From: Chryseobacterium culicis
GTDB taxonomy: Bacteria; Bacteroidota; Bacteroidia; Flavobacteriales; Weeksellaceae
Direction of reading: 5' to 3'
Assembly (NCBI RefSeq): GCF_900108365.1
Contig: NZ_FNWQ01000001.1
Span: 434,001-498,000 of the forward strand
DNA length: 64,000 nt
The first letter of the stretch is position 1. Every line of letters starts with the position of its first letter. Shown here in pieces: positions 14,826-24,059 of this stretch. The translations under genes were made by a program, and so were the position numbers. Under the pieces are notes generated by a model that ran no database searches, was not told the origin of the DNA, and saw nothing but the letters and a program-made list of their open reading frames with translations.

Positions 14826-15746
14826 GTGAAAAAGAAAAATTTAATTTCTGTAGTAGGACCCACCGGAATTGGTAAAACGAGATTGGCCATTGATTTGGCG
14901 AAACATTTCAATACGGAGATTATTTCCTGTGATTCCCGTCAGTTTTTTAAAGAAATGAAAATAGGAACGGCTGCGCCATCGGAAGAAGAACTGGCGGCAG
15001 CACCTCATCATTTTATCGGGAATCTTTCAGTGGAAGACTATTATTCCATTGGGCAGTACGAAGAAGATGCCCTTCAAAAACTCAATGAGCTTTTTATTGA
15101 GCACGATACTGTCATTCTTGTGGGGGGAAGTATGATGTACGAAAAAGCTGTCATCGAAGGTCTGCATGATCTTCCTGAAGCCAATCCGGAAAATCAGGAA
15201 AAACTTCAAGGTATTATGGAGCAGGGGGGAATAGGAAAGCTTCAGGAGATTTTACAGGAACTCGATCCCGAGTATTTCAGCGTGGTGGATATTCACAATC
15301 ACCGCAGGCTCTTGAGAGCCATTGATATTATCTGGCAGACGGATAAAAAATATTCTGAACATATATCGGTTTCTCAACATGGCAGAGATTTTAAGGTGAT
15401 CCGCATTGGGATAGAAGCTCCAAGGGAAGAACTGTATGACAGAATCAACCGCAGGGTGAATATTATGGTGGAAAACGGATTGCTGGATGAGGTAAAAGAT
15501 CTTGAAAAATTTAAAGATCTGACTGCTTTGAATACAGTAGGATATGCTGAGCTTTTCAAATATTTTGACGGAGAATGGGATCTTGATTTTGCTGTTTCAG
15601 AAATTAAAAAGAACAGCCGCAGATATGCAAAACGCCAGCTGACATGGTACAGAAAGGCAGATGATATTCATTATCTGCAATTGGGATATTCTGAAAAAGA
15701 GTATGAAGATTTGCTGAAATGGATTGCGGAGGAGTTTGAGAAGTAA
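14826..15746 (+). CDS. miaA: tRNA dimethylallyltransferase
   Basis: Adds the dimethylallyl group to A37 of tRNAs that read UNN codons. The protein is 306 aa. The P-loop is GPTGIGKTRLA near residues 11-21, followed by SCDSRQFFKEMKIGTA, the family's substrate loop (most often SMQVY; here SRQFF), and the C-terminal RRYAKRQLTWYRK motif. The start codon is GTG at 14826; a TAAATTAG box a few bases upstream resembles the -7 consensus. It stands alone and is divergent from yicC. Confidence 0.95.
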   Translation: MKKKNLISVVGPTGIGKTRLAIDLAKHFNTEIISCDSRQFFKEMKIGTAAPSEEELAAAPHHFIGNLSVEDYYSIGQYEEDALQKLNELFIEHDTVILVGGSMMYEKAVIEGLHDLPEANPENQEKLQGIMEQGGIGKLQEILQELDPEYFSVVDIHNHRRLLRAIDIIWQTDKKYSEHISVSQHGRDFKVIRIGIEAPREELYDRINRRVNIMVENGLLDEVKDLEKFKDLTALNTVGYAELFKYFDGEWDLDFAVSEIKKNSRRYAKRQLTWYRKADDIHYLQLGYSEKEYEDLLKWIAEEFEK

Positions 15747-15789
15747 ATACTTTTACATTATTGACGACTTTTGAAGCTTTGAAAATACA

Positions 15790-15854
15790 GATTCTTTCGG
15801 AATGACAAACTGGGTGCTTGGTTTATCTATACATTATGTCATTCCGTAGGAATC
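15790..15854. repeat. Inverted-repeat element, family C
   Basis: GATTCTTTCGGAATGACA (15790-15807) and TGTCATTCCGTAGGAATC (15837-15854) are inverted copies with 15 of 18 positions pairing across a 29-base loop. The same arm sequence occurs at 23911-24007. It lies in the gap after miaA. Confidence 0.65.
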
Positions 15855-15892
15855 TAACTGTAAATTCATATTGTAGATAAACAGAAACAATA

Positions 15893-15922
15893 CAAAAAAT
15901 GCGGCTCTGAAAAGAACCGCAT
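15893..15922 (-). terminator. Terminator of the efflux operon
   Basis: Read leftward: ATGCGGTTC, a six-base loop, GAGCCGCAT, then TTTTTT. It is 25 bases past the outer-membrane channel gene and ends the tetR-adaptor-pump-channel operon. Confidence 0.85.
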
Positions 15923-15946
15923 CTTAAAACAAATATAATTAATTTA

Positions 15947-17359
15947 CTACTTCCAACCGCCGCCTAAAGCTCTGTATAAATCTACAATGCTGCTTAATCT
16001 CTGTCTTTTGATGGAAGCCAGATTCAACTCTGCCTGTAGGGAATTCCCCTGTGCTGTAATCACTTCCAGGTAATTGGCTGAACCTCCTTTATAAAGAAGT
16101 TGTGCACTTTTAATCCCGTCTTTCAACGTGGCAGACTGTTCTGTGGCTTTTTGTTCCTGAACTTTTAAATTTTCATTAGAAACCAGAGCATCAGAAATTT
16201 CTCCCACAGCGTTCAATACGGACTGACGGAAGGCCAGTACATTTTTCTCTCTTTGAATTTTTGCTACTTCCAGATCTGTTTTCAGTTGTCTTTTCTGGAA
16301 AATAGGCTGGGTAATTCCTCCTAAAACCGATCCGAATAAAGAAGCCGGAATCTGGAACCAGTTATCAAATTTGAATGAATTTACCCCTCCATTGGCTGTA
16401 ATCTTTAATGCAGGGTACATATTCGCCTGAGCAATCCCTACCATGGCATTAGATTCCAGCAGCACCAATTCCTGCTGGCGTACATCCGGTCTTCGGCTTA
16501 CCATCGCCGCCGGAAGCCCTGCTGTAATATTTTGAGGCAGAGAAGTATCAGACATTTCAATGGTTCTGTTAATTTTATTAGGAACTTCTCCCACAAGAAT
16601 GCTCAATGCGTTTTCCTGAATAGCGATATTTTGTTCCAGCTGGGCAATCAGAAGCTCTGTTGCCTGTTTCTGTGCTGCTGCCTGCTGAACTCCTAAAGAA
16701 GTGTTGTCACCGCTTTCCCACATTTTTTGCGTCATCAGTAAGGTATTGCTGCTCAGTTCCAGATTGGATTTTGCAATAGTCAGCTGTCTGTCAAGCATCA
16801 ACAGGTTATAATACCCCTGTGCAATGGCGGCCACCACCTGAGTCTGCACTGCTTTTGAACCTTCATAGGTCTGAAGGTACTGCATTCTTGAAACCTCCTG
16901 CTGGTTTTTGATTTTCCCCCAGATATCTGCTTCCCATGAAAGGTTGAAGGCCGCGTTATAGTCCTCAACATGGCTTGAGCCTAAAAATAAATTTAAGCTT
17001 TGCCCGTTCATACTGTTTTTGGAAGGTCTTGAAATCTGTCCGCTTACTCCGAAACCTACGTCCGGATACTGCATATATTTTGCCTGTTTCAGTTTTTCCT
17101 GTGAAGCAGCAACCTGCTTTAGAGCAATCTGAAGGTCATAATTATTTTTAATTCCTTTTTCAATTAATCCCTGTAAAATAGGATCGCTGAAGAACTGTTT
17201 CCACTCCAGGTTGGCTATGCTGGCAGTGTCTGCAGTGGCGGTGTACTGGAACTTTTCCGGAAGGGGAAGCTCAGGCTCCGTGTAGGCCAGTTTAGACACA
17301 CACGAAACAGAGCCGATAGCCAGCACAAATGTTAGAATAATATTTTTTACTCGTTTCAT
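15947..17359 (-). CDS. RND efflux outer-membrane channel lipoprotein (TolC/NodT type)
   Basis: Forms the outer-membrane exit duct of a tripartite efflux pump. The chosen start, ATG 17357-17359, gives 470 aa with a lipoprotein signal ending GSVSC (Cys20); an in-frame start 9 codons upstream would spoil the signal. Two OEP repeats with the long helical pattern follow, including PDVGFGVSGQISRPS and MVSRRPDVRQQE, the latter a NodT-family marker. It is the third structural gene of the operon, after the adaptor and pump, 170 bases downstream of the pump. Confidence 0.92.
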   Translation of the reverse strand: MKRVKNIILTFVLAIGSVSCVSKLAYTEPELPLPEKFQYTATADTASIANLEWKQFFSDPILQGLIEKGIKNNYDLQIALKQVAASQEKLKQAKYMQYPDVGFGVSGQISRPSKNSMNGQSLNLFLGSSHVEDYNAAFNLSWEADIWGKIKNQQEVSRMQYLQTYEGSKAVQTQVVAAIAQGYYNLLMLDRQLTIAKSNLELSSNTLLMTQKMWESGDNTSLGVQQAAAQKQATELLIAQLEQNIAIQENALSILVGEVPNKINRTIEMSDTSLPQNITAGLPAAMVSRRPDVRQQELVLLESNAMVGIAQANMYPALKITANGGVNSFKFDNWFQIPASLFGSVLGGITQPIFQKRQLKTDLEVAKIQREKNVLAFRQSVLNAVGEISDALVSNENLKVQEQKATEQSATLKDGIKSAQLLYKGGSANYLEVITAQGNSLQAELNLASIKRQRLSSIVDLYRALGGGWK

Positions 17360-17532
17360 AGTTTTTAAACTTTTAATTGAATACAAAACTTAGAGAGGTT
17401 TCCGTTGATGCAAATTGTCTTTAGTAGGAGAAAGAAAATAGCTAGCTTTTGTAAACCATTAAGAGCAGGAAGGTAAATAGGTAAACCTATGATCTTAAAA
17501 TTTTCTCTAAGTTTTTGTCATTCATTTTTTTA

Positions 17533-20500
17533 TTAGTGTGGAGCAGCTAAAAGTTCTTCCTCCATTTGTTTTTTCAGAAGTCTTTTCTTTTTTCTGCTTG
17601 GCATTTTTTCATGCAGATACTGGAACACTACATACATTACCGGAATGATAAAGATCCCGAAGATTACTCCTGTAAGCATTCCACCTACGGTACTGTAACC
17701 AATGGAGTGGTTTCCTTTTGAAGAAGCACCCTGCGTCCATACCAGCGGAAGCATTCCCACGATGAAGGCAAAAGAGGTCATTAAGATCGGTCTTAAACGT
17801 AATCTTGATGCCTGAAGTGCAGATTCAATTAAGGATTTACCTGCTTTTCTTCTTTGTACGGCAAATTCTACAATCAGAATGGCATTCTTGGCGAGAAGTC
17901 CCACAAGCATGATCAATCCTACCTGAACATAAATATTGTTATCAATTCCGGCTAATCCTGTGAAAGCAAATACCCCGAAAATCCCTGTAGGAATGGTAAG
18001 AATAATGGCAAACGGAAGGATATAACTTTCATATTGAGCTGCCAGTAAGAAGTAAACGAACAAGATACTTAAGAAGAAGATAAAGGCAGTCTGTCCGCTG
18101 GTTTTAATCTCTTCACGGGTTATCCCGGTCCACTCATATCCGTATCCTCTCGGAAGGGATTGCTGGGCAACTTCTTCTACCGCTTTGATGGCATCTCCGG
18201 TACTGTAACCAGGTTTTGGAGTTCCGTTGATGGTTACTGCGTTGAAAAGGTTATTTCTTGTTACTGTTTCAGGACCGAAAGATCTTTTTAATGTTACCAG
18301 CGTTTTGGCAGGAACCATTTCTCCTGATTTATTTTTAACATAGATTCCTTCCAGTGAATTAACGTCAGTACGGTAAGGAATATCTGCCTGAGCCATTACC
18401 CTGTAATATTTTCCAAATCTGTTGAAATCCGATACAAAGCTACTACCAAAATAGATCTGCATGGTCTGCATCAGTTCTGTTACAGAAACACCCAGCTGGT
18501 TCGCTTTATCCGTATCCACATCAATAGTATACTGTGGGTTTCCTGCTGCATAAGTAGTGAAGGCGAAAGCAATTTCAGGTCTTTTCATCAGCTCTCCGAT
18601 GAACTGCTGCGTGGTTGTTCCCAACTGTTCAAAAGAACCGTTTGTTTTATCCTGAAGCATGAATTCAAATCCGGAAACGTTACCGAAACCTTGTACAGTA
18701 GGGAAGTTGAAGAAGAATGCGTTGGCATCTTTCACCTGGCTTACCTTACCTGTCAATGTTGCTGCAATCTGATCAGGATCTTTCATCTCACCACGTTTAT
18801 CATAATCTTTAAGCTTAATGAAACCTGCAGAATATGGGGAAGCGTTGGCATTACTGATGAAATTCATCCCATCGGCTACCCAAAGGTGGTTGGTTGCTTT
18901 TTCACCGTTGATAATTTTATCAATTTGAGCGGTAGCTCTGTGTGTTCTTTCCAGTGAACTTCCCGGAGGCGTATTTACTGCGTACAGTACGAATCCCTGG
19001 TCTTCCGTAGGAATGAATCCTGATGGAGCTTTTTTGATCAAAAATACACTTGCTGCTGTGATGATAATAAGACCTCCTATGGCAACCCATTTGTTTTTAA
19101 TTAAAAACTTAAGGCTATAGATATATTTTCTCGTCATGCTGTTGAAGCTGGCATTAAAAGCATTGAAGAATCTTGCTCCAAAACCTTTTTTATGACCATG
19201 CTCACCATGCTCTCCCTGAGGATCATTTAAGAACATGGCACATAATGCCGGGCTCAATGTTAATGCATTCACTGCTGAAATTAAGATGGCAATCGCTAAC
19301 GTGAAGGCAAACTGTCTGTAGAAAACTCCCGCAGGCCCCTGCATGAAACCAACCGGAATAAACACGGCACACATTACCAACGTAATCGAAATAATAGCTC
19401 CTGAAATTTCACTCATCGAGTGCATCGTAGCATGTTCTACAGGCATTCCCGTTTGTTCCATTTTAGAATGGACGGCTTCTACCACCACAATGGCGTCATC
19501 CACTACAATACCAATGGCGAGTACCAATGCAAACAAGGTAAGCATATTGATACTGAAACCAAATAACTGAAGGAAGAAGAAGGTTCCGATAATCGCTACC
19601 GGTACGGCAATTGCCGGAATTAAGGTAGATCTGAAATCCTGGAGGAAAATATACACTACAATAAATACCAGAATAAAGGCAATCACTAAAGTTTCTACCA
19701 CCTGATGGATTGATGCATCCAAAAAGTCTTTGGAATTATACATGATGATGGGCTTCACTCCTTTTGGAAGGGTAGTTTCCATTACTTTTACCTGCTTTTC
19801 AATTTCCGTAAGGATTTCGTTGGCATTAGAACCGGCAGTTTGTAGGATGGCAAATCCGGCAACCGGTTTTCCGTCTACTCTGTTGGTCGCAGTATAGGTA
19901 TAAGAACCGAACTCTACTCGTGCTACATCTTTTAATCTTAAGAAAGAACCGTCACTATTCGCTTTGATGGCGATGTTTTCATAGTCTTCGTTTTTATTCA
20001 GTTTTCCTTTATATTTAAGGATATATTCGTAAGTTTCCTTACTCCCTTGTCCAAGACGGCCCGGGGCTGCTTCAAGGTTGTGATCTTTAATCGCTCCCAA
20101 AACTTCCTGTGGCGAAAGATTGTTAGCTGCAAGACGATCCGGTTTCAGCCAGATTCTCATGGAATAATCCCTTGTTCCAAATACCTGAGCCTGTGCAACT
20201 CCGGGGATACGCTGTATCTGAGGAATAACATTGATTTTCAGATAATTTTGAAGGAATAATTCATCGTATTGTTTTTCATTTTCACTGGTTAATCCCATGA
20301 ACATGATCATACTGTTCTGAACCTTTTGGGTTGAAATCCCGGCTTGTACCACTTCCTGAGGAAGCTGGCTCATTGCTTTTGATACACGGTTCTGTACGTT
20401 TACCGCAGCATTGTCCGCATCTGCTCCCTGCTTGAAGTAGACGCTAAGCGTCATGGTGCCGTCGTTACTGGAGTTGGAAGTCATATAGGTCATATTCTCA

Positions 20501-20715
20501 ACCCCGTTCACAGCTTCCTCAATAGGAGTGGCAACCGAACGGGCTACCACCTCAGCATTAGCTCCAGGATAGAATGCCGTTACCTGAACGCTTGGCGGAG
20601 CGATGTCCGGAAAGAGGGCAATCGGTAAATTAAAGAGAGACAAGGCTCCCAATAATAAGAGTATTATGGAGATGACCGTTGAAAGGACCGGTCTTTCTAT
20701 AAATTGTTTTAACAT
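17533..20715 (-). CDS. RND efflux pump, HAE1/AcrB family permease
   Basis: The inner-membrane, proton-driven pump component. The 1060-aa length, the N-terminal FIERPVLSTVISIILLLLG, the conserved VDDAIVVVEAV in TM4 (proton-relay aspartates) and the LFLIS-type C-terminal half (GIFGVFAFTGLAGIDNNIY, LVGLLAKNAILIVEFA) are all standard for HAE1 pumps. Twelve membrane segments and two large periplasmic loops can be followed. Substrates cannot be predicted. It lies 40 bases after the adaptor gene. Confidence 0.96.
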   Translation of the reverse strand: MLKQFIERPVLSTVISIILLLLGALSLFNLPIALFPDIAPPSVQVTAFYPGANAEVVARSVATPIEEAVNGVENMTYMTSNSSNDGTMTLSVYFKQGADADNAAVNVQNRVSKAMSQLPQEVVQAGISTQKVQNSMIMFMGLTSENEKQYDELFLQNYLKINVIPQIQRIPGVAQAQVFGTRDYSMRIWLKPDRLAANNLSPQEVLGAIKDHNLEAAPGRLGQGSKETYEYILKYKGKLNKNEDYENIAIKANSDGSFLRLKDVARVEFGSYTYTATNRVDGKPVAGFAILQTAGSNANEILTEIEKQVKVMETTLPKGVKPIIMYNSKDFLDASIHQVVETLVIAFILVFIVVYIFLQDFRSTLIPAIAVPVAIIGTFFFLQLFGFSINMLTLFALVLAIGIVVDDAIVVVEAVHSKMEQTGMPVEHATMHSMSEISGAIISITLVMCAVFIPVGFMQGPAGVFYRQFAFTLAIAILISAVNALTLSPALCAMFLNDPQGEHGEHGHKKGFGARFFNAFNASFNSMTRKYIYSLKFLIKNKWVAIGGLIIITAASVFLIKKAPSGFIPTEDQGFVLYAVNTPPGSSLERTHRATAQIDKIINGEKATNHLWVADGMNFISNANASPYSAGFIKLKDYDKRGEMKDPDQIAATLTGKVSQVKDANAFFFNFPTVQGFGNVSGFEFMLQDKTNGSFEQLGTTTQQFIGELMKRPEIAFAFTTYAAGNPQYTIDVDTDKANQLGVSVTELMQTMQIYFGSSFVSDFNRFGKYYRVMAQADIPYRTDVNSLEGIYVKNKSGEMVPAKTLVTLKRSFGPETVTRNNLFNAVTINGTPKPGYSTGDAIKAVEEVAQQSLPRGYGYEWTGITREEIKTSGQTAFIFFLSILFVYFLLAAQYESYILPFAIILTIPTGIFGVFAFTGLAGIDNNIYVQVGLIMLVGLLAKNAILIVEFAVQRRKAGKSLIESALQASRLRLRPILMTSFAFIVGMLPLVWTQGASSKGNHSIGYSTVGGMLTGVIFGIFIIPVMYVVFQYLHEKMPSRKKKRLLKKQMEEELLAAPH

Positions 20716-20755
20716 AAGAAGTTTATTTTTTTTAGTCTTCTGTATTCGGAAAGGA

Positions 20756-21916
20756 CTATAATGGTTTTGCTTTTAACAAGCTGTCAGAAGAAATATTTTT
20801 CGGTCTGATGGAGGCACCGTCTTTCAAGTTTCCAATTCCTGTGTATACGATTTTCTCTCCGGGAGCAAGTCCTTCGGAAATAAAGTAATAGCTGTCTGTT
20901 TTTCCAGATATTTTAATAGGTCTTCCCATTACTTTTTTATCTTTATCCATTACATACACATACGTTTTGTCCTGAATTTCAAATGTAGATTCCTGTGGAA
21001 TAACTACTGCGTTAGAGATCAGCTGTGGCATACGCACCCTTCCTGTGTTTCCGGTTCTTAAAGTTCCGTTCGCATTAGGGAAAACGGCACGTACACTGAT
21101 GGCTCCGGTAGTTTTGTCAAACTGTCCGTCTACAATGCTTAATCTTCCTTTTTCAGGATAAGTACTGTTGTCGGCAATTACAAGATCTACCATTGGCATA
21201 TTTTTAAGCTTTTCTTCCAAAGTAGCTCCAGGATATTTATTCTGGAAAGCAATGAAGTCCAGTTCACTTAAAGAGAAATAGGCATAAATTTCACTGATAT
21301 CAGACAATAAAGTCAATGGATTTACGTCAGTCCTCGAGATCAGGCTTCCTTTTTTATAAGGAATTCTTCCGATATAACCGCTTATAGGAGCTGTGATAGT
21401 AGTAAACCCTACGTTGATTCTGGCGTTTCCTACAGAGGCTCTGGCTTGTGACGCAGCAGCAACAGCCGCTTCATAATTGGCTTTTGCTGTTTTAAGCTGA
21501 ACATCAGAAACTACTTTTGCAGCAACCAGTGGCTGAAGCCTGTCTACTTCCACTCTTGCCTTTTGGATATTGGCATTGGCCACCTGAAGATTGGCCTGAG
21601 CCATATTCATCTGTTCGCCATAGCTTCTTGAGTCTATTTTAAATAACGGCTGTCCTGCTCTTACATAAGCACCTTCTTCTACATAAATTCTATCCAGATA
21701 CCCATCTACCTGAGACCTGATTTCTACGTTGTTTTTTCCTTCCAAAGCAGTTGGGAATTCCTGATATGTAGTAGCGGGTGATGTAATAACGGTATAAACC
21801 GGAAGTTCTGGAGCTGGAGGTGCGGCATTGGTTCCTTCTGCGGCTTTTGTGCAGCTCTGTAAAAGAATTATACTTGCAATAAGTACAATAAACCTTGTTT
21901 TTCCAGGTAATTTCAT
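20756..21916 (-). CDS. RND efflux periplasmic adaptor (membrane fusion protein)
   Basis: Links the pump to the outer-membrane channel. ATG 21914-21916 gives 386 aa and a clear lipoprotein signal (Cys22 in LLQSC); an in-frame start 41 codons upstream would run through one operator copy (21987-21999) and was rejected. It has the biotinyl-lipoyl-like segment (VEIRSQVDGYLDRIYVEEG), a helical hairpin (AQANLQVANANIQKAR) and a beta-barrel region. It is the first structural gene of the operon, preceded by three copies of the TetR operator. Confidence 0.95.
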   Translation of the reverse strand: MKLPGKTRFIVLIASIILLQSCTKAAEGTNAAPPAPELPVYTVITSPATTYQEFPTALEGKNNVEIRSQVDGYLDRIYVEEGAYVRAGQPLFKIDSRSYGEQMNMAQANLQVANANIQKARVEVDRLQPLVAAKVVSDVQLKTAKANYEAAVAAASQARASVGNARINVGFTTITAPISGYIGRIPYKKGSLISRTDVNPLTLLSDISEIYAYFSLSELDFIAFQNKYPGATLEEKLKNMPMVDLVIADNSTYPEKGRLSIVDGQFDKTTGAISVRAVFPNANGTLRTGNTGRVRMPQLISNAVVIPQESTFEIQDKTYVYVMDKDKKVMGRPIKISGKTDSYYFISEGLAPGEKIVYTGIGNLKDGASIRPKNISSDSLLKAKPL

Positions 21917-21986
21917 TGTTGGTTTAATTTTTTTAATGAAGTTGTTAGAGGTAGTAATGTTGTTTTGATAAATGCTGTATTTTTTC

Positions 21987-22261
21987 CTAACAGTGTTAAT
22001 AATCAGTTCAAAAAAAATTACAGAATTTTTAATGTCCAATGAAGTCGATTGTTTCCATAATTGAAAATTGTTTTTAATGTATTAAAGTGTATAATGTTGG
22101 TGTAAGGTGTGTTAATTTTACTAACAGTGTTAATTTATAAGCAAAAATGACTAATTTTAACAACTGAATATGATGAATGGCTTCATAAAAGATTGAGTTT
22201 TTAATCATGAATAACAGAATTATTTATATTAATTCAGTGTTAAGTTTCCTAACGGCGTTAA
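21987..22261. promoter_or_regulatory. Three TetR operators upstream of the efflux genes
   Basis: Three copies of the palindrome CTAACRGYGTTAA occur at 21987-21999, 22121-22133 and 22249-22261, spaced 134 and 128 bases apart. The same site lies at 22890-22902, in the tetR promoter. On the minus strand each of the three is preceded 9-10 bases earlier by a TTTTTG tract. The second and third are also followed by an extra TTAAC half-site 18 bases on. The shared site in front of the tetR gene and the pump genes strongly suggests the adjacent TetR protein binds here. Confidence 0.75.
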
Positions 22262-22280
22262 TTTTTAATTCAAAAAAAAA

Positions 22281-22877
22281 TTACAAAGACTTAATAAAAG
22301 CCGAAACAGTTTCGTCCAATGTAGTCTTATTCATTGTTGAAGGGATATCAGCTGTACGCATCATCATAATAGAGATCATACCGTGTACGGCAGAAAACAG
22401 AGCGTGAGACATATGACAGGCATTGTCCGGATTGGATCCGTTTTTCTTTATAATCTCATAAGTACATTCATAGATAAGCTCCTGAAATGATGAGAATTCC
22501 TTTTTCATCTGACCTTTTCCGCAGCACTGCATTCCAAGACCAAACATCAGCTGGTAATATTCCTTATTTTTAAAAGCAAAGTTCCAGTACGCATCCACAA
22601 TGGCAACAAGCTGTTCTTCCGGAGTACTGTGTTTTTGCTGAGCTTTTAAAAGTTCTATATGTAATTTGTGGAAGCCATCTAAAGAAATTTCAAATAGAAT
22701 AGCTTCTTTATTTTCAAAATAATCATACACCACCGGGGCACTATACTCAATAGCGTCTGCTATCTTTCGCATAGAAAGTGATGCCCAGCCTTCAGTTTTA
22801 GCCAACGTAAAAGCAGCCTGCAAAATATTTGCACGGATGGATTCTTTTTCTCGTTGACGACGTTCATGTAGACCCAT
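22281..22877 (-). CDS. TetR/AcrR family transcriptional regulator
   Basis: Likely repressor of the efflux operon and of itself. The 198-aa protein starts with the TetR helix-turn-helix (IRANILQAAFTLAKTEGWAS, then LSMRKIADAIEYSAPVVYDY, about residues 14-56), and its C-terminal domain has the features of a ligand pocket. It has a CCGK pair (GMQCCGKG). The gene is 365 bases upstream of the adaptor, on the same strand, with operator copies in both intervening regions. The ligand is unknown. Confidence 0.93.
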   Translation of the reverse strand: MGLHERRQREKESIRANILQAAFTLAKTEGWASLSMRKIADAIEYSAPVVYDYFENKEAILFEISLDGFHKLHIELLKAQQKHSTPEEQLVAIVDAYWNFAFKNKEYYQLMFGLGMQCCGKGQMKKEFSSFQELIYECTYEIIKKNGSNPDNACHMSHALFSAVHGMISIMMMRTADIPSTMNKTTLDETVSAFIKSL

Positions 22878-22889
22878 GATATTTATTTA

Positions 22890-22902
22890 CTAACAGCGTT
22901 AG
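22890..22902 (-). promoter_or_regulatory. Operator at the tetR transcription start
   Basis: CTAACAGCGTTAG is the most symmetric of the four operator copies. It sits one base downstream of the -7 box (22903-22910) and 12 bases upstream of the tetR ATG, where a bound repressor would block RNA polymerase. This supports autoregulation. Confidence 0.7.
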
Positions 22903-22935
22903 CAAAACTACAAACTTTTTACTATAACTTCCAAA
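22903..22935 (-). promoter_or_regulatory. tetR promoter
   Basis: Read leftward: TTTG (22932-22935), a 21-base spacer, then TAGTTTTG (22903-22910), a perfect TAnnTTTG -7 box. The operator begins at the next base but one. Confidence 0.7.
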
Positions 22936-22988
22936 GGATATTGTAAGTTTTAAAGGTTGATTGGTTTAATTCAGAAAAATTAATCAAA

Positions 22989-23114
22989 GGCTGGATGCTG
23001 GAAGAATGGGGGCTGGAAGTTAATTTTAGTGTTGAATAATGCATTTATAGAATTTGACTATAACTATTTTTGAGGCTTAAAAATCTTCCCTCCTCCAGCT
23101 TCCAGCCTCCTTCC
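22989..23114. repeat. Inverted-repeat element, family B
   Basis: The left arm (22989-23020) starts GGCTGGATGCTGGAAGAA and ends GGCTGGAAG; the right arm (23085-23114) is its imperfect inverse, starting CTTCCCTCCTCCAGC. Both arms contain repeats of GCTGGAAG. The related, weaker element is at 14699-14793. It lies between tetR and the thioredoxin-like gene. Confidence 0.6.
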
Positions 23115-23171
23115 TCTACCAAAAATAAAATGCCTGTTTCAAAACCCGGCTCAATTAACAAAAGAAATAAT

Positions 23172-23179
23172 TATCTTTG
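23172..23179 (+). promoter_or_regulatory. -7 promoter box of the thioredoxin-like gene
   Basis: TATCTTTG is a perfect Bacteroidota -7 box, 19 bases before the ATG at 23199. No clear -33 TTG was seen. Confidence 0.6.
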
Positions 23180-23198
23180 CCGGTAAAGAAATAAGGAT

Positions 23199-23753
23199 AT
23201 GAATACTCCCTCAAATATGCTGGCATTAGGAACGAAAGCTCCGTTTTTTGAACTTCCTAACCCGTCAAAAACGAATGAACTTCAGTCTTTGGATGAGCTG
23301 AAAGGAGAAAAAGGAACTTTGGTGATCTTCATGTGCAACCACTGTCCGTTTGTTCTTCATGTGATTGATAAAATCAACGAATTATATGAAGATTACAACG
23401 AGCGTGGAATAGAATTCATTGCCATTAATGCGAATGATATTGAAAAATATCCGGCAGATTCTCCGGAAAAAATGATCGAATTTCAAATTGAAAGAAGATT
23501 TGACTTCCCTTATCTGTTTGATGAAAGCCAGGCAGTAGCAAAAGCTTACGATGCTGCTTGTACACCGGATTTTTATTTCTTTGATGATAAACTTGATCTT
23601 GTATACAGAGGTCAAATGGATGATTCAAGACCGGGAAATAATAAAGACATTACTGGTGAGGATCTGATTATTGCTTTTGAAAATCTTTTGGCTGGGGAAG
23701 CTCAGGAAGAAATTCAAAGACCCAGCATGGGATGCAATATTAAATGGAAATAA
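23199..23753 (+). CDS. Thioredoxin-like (AhpC/TSA-type) redox protein
   Basis: 184 aa, thioredoxin fold. The redox centre is the CxxC motif CNHCPF, near residues 46-51. The start LGTKAPFFELPNPSKTN is typical of the peroxiredoxin-like thioredoxins. No signal peptide, so it is probably cytosolic. A second pair of Cys occurs in AACTPDF and MGCN. The exact substrate is unknown. It stands alone with its own promoter. Confidence 0.88.
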   Translation: MNTPSNMLALGTKAPFFELPNPSKTNELQSLDELKGEKGTLVIFMCNHCPFVLHVIDKINELYEDYNERGIEFIAINANDIEKYPADSPEKMIEFQIERRFDFPYLFDESQAVAKAYDAACTPDFYFFDDKLDLVYRGQMDDSRPGNNKDITGEDLIIAFENLLAGEAQEEIQRPSMGCNIKWK

Positions 23754-23910
23754 TTACTGGTTGCTGGTTTATTTAGCTACTGGTTTTTACTCATTATAAT
23801 ACAGGCTGCTCTTTTTTGGAGTGGCTTTTTTGTTTCTTGTTGATTCATAAATTGGGTTTTTCTCTCACGGATTCAGTTGATAATGCAGAGCTAAACTTCT
23901 CCATCCAGTT

Positions 23911-24007
23911 TGTCACTCCGCAGGAGTCCCGACAAAGCTTGTATTCTTTTATTGTAATCTTATGCAAGATTTCTATAAGTAAACCTGGATTCCTAAGGAA
24001 TGAACAA
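23911..24007. repeat. Inverted-repeat element, family C (degenerate)
   Basis: TGTCACTCCGCAGGAGTCC (23911-23929) and GGATTCCTAAGGAATGAACA (23987-24006) are inverted and match the arms of the element at 15790-15854. It lies in the gap between the thioredoxin-like gene and the AraC gene, just past the thioredoxin-like gene. Confidence 0.55.
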
Positions 24008-24059
24008 ACAAAGCGTTTAGAATAGCCATACGAATTGTTGACAAGAACCAAACAAATTA

